Source of the DNA: Mycobacterium sp.
Lineage (GTDB): Bacteria; Actinomycetota; Actinomycetes; Mycobacteriales; Mycobacteriaceae
Direction of reading: 5' to 3'
Length of the DNA stretch: 5,326 bases
Assembly: GCA_025965815.1 (NCBI GenBank)
Contig: JAOPWF010000270.1
Span: forward strand, 1 to 5,326
The notes beneath the pieces were generated by a model. It was not told where the DNA came from. It was given only the letters and a program-made list of their open reading frames with translations, and did not search any database. The position numbers and the translations under genes are program-made. Positions 1 to 3,203 of the stretch are shown one piece after another. Each line of letters starts with the position of its first letter. Within the stretch, counting starts at the first letter, position 1.

Positions 1-18
1 CGCCAACAGCTCCACTCG

Positions 19-25
19 AAGGAGG
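19..25 (+). promoter_or_regulatory. Ribosome binding site of istA
   Basis: AAGGAGG, a near-perfect Shine-Dalgarno sequence, lies 11 bases before the ATG at 37. It supports that start over the in-frame downstream codons. Confidence 0.7.
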
Positions 26-36
26 CCCGCTTTCTC

Positions 37-1398
37 ATGCTCACATGGGAGGACGATGTGGAAGTACATGCCCTACGTAAACGTGGTTGGACGATCTCGG
101 CGATCGCCCGTCACACCGGTCGGGACCGCAAGACGATCGCGGATTACCTGTCGGGGAAGCGAACGCCGGGGGTGCGGGCGCGGCCATCGCCGGATCCGTT
201 CGAGCCGTTCGTCGATTACGTCACCGCGAGGCTGACCGAGGACCCACACCTGTGGGCCCGCACCCTGCTCGATGAACTCGAGTTGTTGGGATTCGGGTTG
301 TCGTATCAGAGTCTGACCCGCAACATCCGGGCGCGGAATCTGCGTCCGGACTGCCAGGCTTGCCGCACCGCCACGCAGCGCCCGAATGCGGTGATCCCGC
401 ATCCGCCTGGGGATGAAACCCAGTGGGACTGGCTGGAATTGCCCGATCCGCCGGAATCGTGGGGGTGGGGCAAGACCGCGCACCTGCTGGTCGGTTCACT
501 GGCGCATTCGGGCAAGTGGCGAGCGGCGTTGTCGCAGACCGAGGATCAGCCGCACCTGGTCGTCGCTCTGGACCGGGTGACGCGCGGCTTGGGTGGGCTC
601 ACACACGTGTGGCGGTTCGACCGGATGGCCACGGTCTGCGACCCGGGGTCGGGGCGGGTGAGCGCGTCGTTCGCCGGGGTGGCCAAGCATTACGGGGTGT
701 CGGTGGCGATCTGCCCGCCGCCGCGCGGTAACCGCAAGGGTGTGGTGGAGAAGGTCAATCACACTGCCGCGCAACGCTGGTGGCGCACCCTGGCCGACGA
801 AGCCACCGTAGAGCAGGCCCAAGCCAGTGTGGACCGCTTCGCCCGGGTGCGTGGCGACACCAGGATGCGGGCCACCGCCGACGGGCGGTCCTCCGTCGCG
901 GTCGTGGCCAAGGCTGAGCCGCTGGCACCAGTGCCAGCGGCGCCGTATCCGGTGATCGTCTCCGAGACCCGCACCGCATCACGGCAGGCGATGGTGTCCT
1001 ACCGCGGCAACCGCTATTCGGTGCCCCCAGAGTTGGCCACCGCCCAGGTGGTGGTCAGCCATCCCGTCGGCGGCGAGTTCTGCGATATCGCCACGGTCAG
1101 CGGAATCGTGATCGCGCGGCACCGCATGGCCGCCGATGGACTCGGGGTGATGGTCCGCGATAGCGGGCATGTCATCGCCCTGGACACCGCGGCGATGGCC
1201 ACCGCATCCACCGGGCGCCCGCATCGCCGCAAGGAACGCATCCCACCCGGGCCGGTCGCCAAAGCCGCTGCCGCACAACTACTGACGCTGCACGGCGCCA
1301 ACAGCGACGTAATCGAATCCTCAACTCCATCAACTGATTCCACTGTCACCGACTTGTCCGCCTACGAGCGGGCCGCCCAGAAAAGGACCATCCAATGA
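37..1398 (+). CDS. istA: IS21-family transposase IstA
   Basis: This is the DDE transposase that cuts and joins the ends of the IS21 element, working with the ATPase IstB. The 453-residue protein begins in the usual IstA manner (MLTWED) with a helix-turn-helix at about residues 14-40 (SAIARHTGRDRKTIADYL). The integrase-like catalytic core follows. I read the catalytic triad as Asp131 (in QWDWLELP), Asp195 (in RFDRMATV) and Glu238 (in GNRKGVVEKVNH, the family's GxxKGxVE motif). The C-terminal part (about 305-400) contains the YRGNRYSVPPELA segment typical of the IstA beta-barrel domain. Length is slightly below the usual 480-520 residues, but all key residues are present and there is no frameshift. 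The last base of its TGA is shared in an ATGA overlap with istB, which suggests translational coupling. It looks intact. Confidence 0.93.
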   Translation: MLTWEDDVEVHALRKRGWTISAIARHTGRDRKTIADYLSGKRTPGVRARPSPDPFEPFVDYVTARLTEDPHLWARTLLDELELLGFGLSYQSLTRNIRARNLRPDCQACRTATQRPNAVIPHPPGDETQWDWLELPDPPESWGWGKTAHLLVGSLAHSGKWRAALSQTEDQPHLVVALDRVTRGLGGLTHVWRFDRMATVCDPGSGRVSASFAGVAKHYGVSVAICPPPRGNRKGVVEKVNHTAAQRWWRTLADEATVEQAQASVDRFARVRGDTRMRATADGRSSVAVVAKAEPLAPVPAAPYPVIVSETRTASRQAMVSYRGNRYSVPPELATAQVVVSHPVGGEFCDIATVSGIVIARHRMAADGLGVMVRDSGHVIALDTAAMATASTGRPHRRKERIPPGPVAKAAAAQLLTLHGANSDVIESSTPSTDSTVTDLSAYERAAQKRTIQ

Positions 1399-2183
1399 CC
1401 CCCACCCCACGCACCCCGAAAACCACCGCCACCGCTGTCGCGGAGTCGCCGTCAGCGGCCGCCAGCCGGTACCAGCAGCTGCGCTCACATCTCGCCGAAC
1501 TCAAACTGCACGCCGCCGCCGAAGCCCTGCCCGCTGTGCTCGACCACGCCACCGCCGAAGGACTGTCGCTCACGGTGGCATTGGAGCGGCTGCTGGCCGT
1601 CGAAGTGGATGCCAGCACCGCACGGCGGCTGGCTGGGCGGCTGCGGTTCGCCTGCCTGCCCACCCCGGCCACCCTGGCCGACTTCGACGTCGACGCCGCC
1701 GCCGGCATCGACCGCAAGCTGATCGACGAGCTCGGCACCTGCCGCTACCTCGAGTCAGCGACCAACATCCTGTTGATCGGCCCACCGGGCACCGGAAAAA
1801 CTCACCTGTCAGTTGGATTAGCAAGGGCCGCAGCCTATTCGGGCTATCGCACCTACTTCACCACTGCGGCCGATCTGGCCGCGCGGTGTCACCGCGCCGC
1901 GATCGAGGGACGGTGGGCCACCACCATGCGGTTCTTCACCGGACCGACTCTGCTGGTGATCGATGAACTCGGGTATCTGCCGCTGCCCGCCGAGGCTGCT
2001 TCAGCATTGTTTCAGGTTGTCTCCCAACGCTATTTGAAGACCAGCATCGTGATCACCACCAACCGCGGTGTCGGCGCCTGGGGCGAAATCCTCGGCGACA
2101 CCACCGTGGCCGCCGCCATGCTCGACCGCCTCCTGCACCGCTCCGTGGTCATCAACACCAACGGAACGCAAAGCTGCTGTTGA
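1395..2183 (+). CDS. istB: IS21 helper ATPase IstB, C-terminus truncated and replaced
   Basis: IstB is an AAA+ ATPase that forms oligomers on target DNA and activates the IstA transposase. It has Walker A GPPGTGKT at residues 129-136, Walker B LLVIDELGY at about 186-194 (Asp190, Glu191) and a sensor-type ITTN at 220-223. The start is the ATG of an ATGA overlap with istA, with AAGGA seven bases upstream. The protein follows the family up to LLHRSVVIN (residue 254). Relatives usually continue with a segment like a D/N-G-x-S-Y-R-(L/M)-R motif plus a basic tail. Here the frame instead reads TNGTQSCC and stops at residue 262. Those last codons fall in the 17-bp repeat and the start of the next element, so the natural tail is lost. 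ATPase motifs are intact, but contacts made by the C-terminus may be missing, so function is uncertain. Confidence 0.9.
   Translation: MTPTPRTPKTTATAVAESPSAAASRYQQLRSHLAELKLHAAAEALPAVLDHATAEGLSLTVALERLLAVEVDASTARRLAGRLRFACLPTPATLADFDVDAAAGIDRKLIDELGTCRYLESATNILLIGPPGTGKTHLSVGLARAAAYSGYRTYFTTAADLAARCHRAAIEGRWATTMRFFTGPTLLVIDELGYLPLPAEAASALFQVVSQRYLKTSIVITTNRGVGAWGEILGDTTVAAAMLDRLLHRSVVINTNGTQSCC
2156..2172 (+). repeat. Left 17-bp inverted repeat
   Basis: CACCAACGGAACGCAAA, the exact reverse complement of 4837-4853. It begins where IstB stops looking like IstB and encodes part of that protein's aberrant tail. Outside it lies GGTCATCAA; outside the right copy, read outward-in on the minus strand, lies GGTCAT, so the similarity extends outward with a 3-base difference. 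Confidence 0.85.
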
Positions 2184-2355
2184 CGGTCGTGCTGGCTCCG
2201 GCGGAGGCCGTTGCCGGGTTGTATGTGCATCCTGATCACCGTCGTCGAAGGCGCCGGCCGGTTGTTCGGAGTCAGTTGGATGTCTAGTAATGATGACCGT
2301 GTATCTAGCGTTCAATGTCGCATAGTCCGCTGGTGTTGCACGGATAGAGCTTATT

Positions 2356-2378
2356 TCGATGCTTCATCGATCGATGCT
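2356..2378. promoter_or_regulatory. Candidate operator: palindrome plus direct repeat
   Basis: CATCGATCGATG at 2365-2376 is a perfect 12-bp palindrome, and TCGATGCT occurs at 2356-2363 and again at 2371-2378. The site is about 75 bases before the start of the helix-turn-helix gene, a natural place for autoregulation by that protein. The link to that protein is inference. Confidence 0.35.
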
Positions 2379-2438
2379 CGCAGACACGCGGCGGTAAATG
2401 ATGGACGTCGGCCCGCGTGGGGCTTACGCTCAGTTACG

Positions 2439-2443
2439 GGAGG
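2439..2443 (+). promoter_or_regulatory. Ribosome binding site deciding the GTG 2452 start
   Basis: GGAGG within GGGAGGTGAGG (2438-2448), eight bases before GTG 2452. The in-frame ATGs at 2398 and 2401 have no comparable site and would add an 18-residue extension that does not look conserved, so the GTG is preferred. Confidence 0.65.
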
Positions 2444-2451
2444 TGAGGCCG

Positions 2452-2880
2452 GTGAGCGACACCACACGGCTTCGGGCGTTGACCGAGGCGGGGTTGTTGC
2501 ATCCGAACCCGGATGCGGTGTTCGCGCCGTTGTTCACCGGCGGGTCGGGTTTCTTCTTGGCCTCCGACAAGGTGCAGGTGAAATACGAGATGCTGCGGGC
2601 GCGTCTGGTCGAGGGCGTGCCTGTGGCCGAAACTGCTGCGGCACACGGTTATTCGCGGGCAGCGTTCTATCTGGTGGCAGCCGCGTTCGAGCAGTCGGGG
2701 ATGGCGGGGTTGCTCGACGAGCGGCGCGGGCGCCGCGGCCCGGTGAAGCTACGGCCGGAGATCGTGGAGTTCATCCGCGCCGAGGCGCACGGCTCTGGGG
2801 CGCAGGTCGCCGAGCTGGTGGCCGACCGGTTCGGGGTGTTGTTGCACCGGCGCACCATCGAGCGGGTGCGCCGGCGGTGA
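2452..2880 (+). CDS. Helix-turn-helix protein, transposase N-terminus-like
   Basis: A 142-residue protein without a catalytic domain, probably DNA-binding in the cytoplasm. A first helix-turn-helix lies at about residues 56-78 (VAETAAAHGYSRAAFYLV). Then come FEQSGMAGLLDERRGRRGP (79-97), the arrangement seen between the two DNA-binding halves of IS630/IS481-type transposase N-termini, and a second helical unit at about 101-140 ending in LLHRRTIERVRRR. The acidic catalytic core of such transposases is absent, and the gene ends cleanly into the next one. It is first in a three-gene operon; its TGA overlaps the next GTG as GTGA. Likely roles are regulating the operon or helping the recombinase recognise the element ends as a directionality or accessory factor. 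That role is inferred from position; the fold call is firmer. An alternative start at ATG 2398 is less likely. Confidence 0.8.
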   Translation: MSDTTRLRALTEAGLLHPNPDAVFAPLFTGGSGFFLASDKVQVKYEMLRARLVEGVPVAETAAAHGYSRAAFYLVAAAFEQSGMAGLLDERRGRRGPVKLRPEIVEFIRAEAHGSGAQVAELVADRFGVLLHRRTIERVRRR

Positions 2881-3203
2881 GCGCCCGGTCGTTCTGGCCG
2901 CCGGTCGAGGCGGCGCAGGTCGACTACGAAACGCTGCGCGCGCACGTGTGCGAGCACTCCGGGCTGCCGGAAGGTCTGGCCGCGGCCCGGTTCGCCCGTC
3001 GCGGCCTGGCCGGGTTGATCGCCTGGCCAAGCGCCGAGCCGGTGTTCGTCGCCGAACTCCTCGCCGCCGCCCGCCCGGCCTGGACACCGCACGAGGATCC
3101 GCGGGTGGCGGCGCTGGCCGCCGGCTACCAGTTCCTCCTCGACGCCGCCACACGCGTGGATTCGGTTGCCGCACTGGCACTACCGGGCGGAGGCCCGCGG
3201 TGA
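2877..3203 (+). CDS. Small protein of unknown function in recombinase operon
   Basis: 108 residues starting at a GTG in the GTGA overlap with the upstream gene. No Shine-Dalgarno is visible, so translation is probably coupled. I recognise no named domain. Residues 13-48 (AQVDYETLRA, then ARFARRGLAGLIAW) resemble two blocks of the preceding protein (VQVKYEMLRA, then AAFEQSGMAGLLDE). The helix-turn-helix between those blocks in the upstream protein is largely missing here. The C-terminal half has a WTPHEDPRVAALAAGYQFLLDAA segment at 69-91, likely helical. There is no signal peptide or membrane segment. The frame is open further upstream, to an ATG at 2211, but that would run across the leader and the whole helix-turn-helix gene with no ribosome site, so I reject it. 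A partner or modulator of the helix-turn-helix protein or the recombinase is possible; this is inference. Confidence 0.75.
   Translation: MSARSFWPPVEAAQVDYETLRAHVCEHSGLPEGLAAARFARRGLAGLIAWPSAEPVFVAELLAAARPAWTPHEDPRVAALAAGYQFLLDAATRVDSVAALALPGGGPR
3189..3193 (+). promoter_or_regulatory. Ribosome binding site of the recombinase
   Basis: GGAGG six bases before GTG 3200, inside the end of the preceding gene. It supports the GTG as the recombinase start. There is no in-frame ATG until residue 320, so a search limited to ATG starts would miss the catalytic domain. Confidence 0.7.

Larger units (their letters stand above)
1..2155 (+). mobile_element. IS21-family insertion sequence, right end missing
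   Basis: An istA-istB gene pair in the usual IS21 order with overlapping stop and start. The 36 bases before istA show a ribosome binding site but no recognisable terminal inverted repeat, so the left end probably lies just outside the window. The right end is absent: istB is cut near its C-terminus at about 2155, and the sequence that follows belongs to another unit. IS21 transposition needs both ends and both proteins, so this copy is probably immobile in cis, though IstA could still act on other copies. Family assignment rests on the DDE motif of IstA and the Walker motifs of IstB. The exact boundary is inferred from where IstB similarity stops. Confidence 0.8.
2184..2451 (+). other. Leader region before the recombinase operon, no convincing gene
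   Basis: About 270 bases between the aberrant istB stop and the first operon gene. The part from about 2285 to 2400 is richer in A/T than its surroundings, as expected of a promoter region. It holds a 12-bp palindrome, a repeated TCGATGCT, and TCTAG at 2283-2287 and 2304-2308. A short open stretch at 2171-2287 reads like protein (LLLTVVLAPAEAVAG, then GLYVHPDHRRR) but has no start of its own. I could not place a confident -35/-10 pair; TTGCAC at 2336-2341 is a possible -35. Confidence 0.5.

Noticed and set aside
1..36. Left terminal inverted repeat of the IS21 element
   Set aside because: No sequence here matches any other part of the window in inverted orientation, and the right IS end is missing, so an end cannot be identified.
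2211..2876. N-terminal extension of the small unknown protein to ATG 2211
   Set aside because: It would overlap the whole helix-turn-helix gene in another frame, has no ribosome binding site, and its translation is Gly/Arg-rich with no recognisable pattern. The GTGA overlap at 2877 is the better start.
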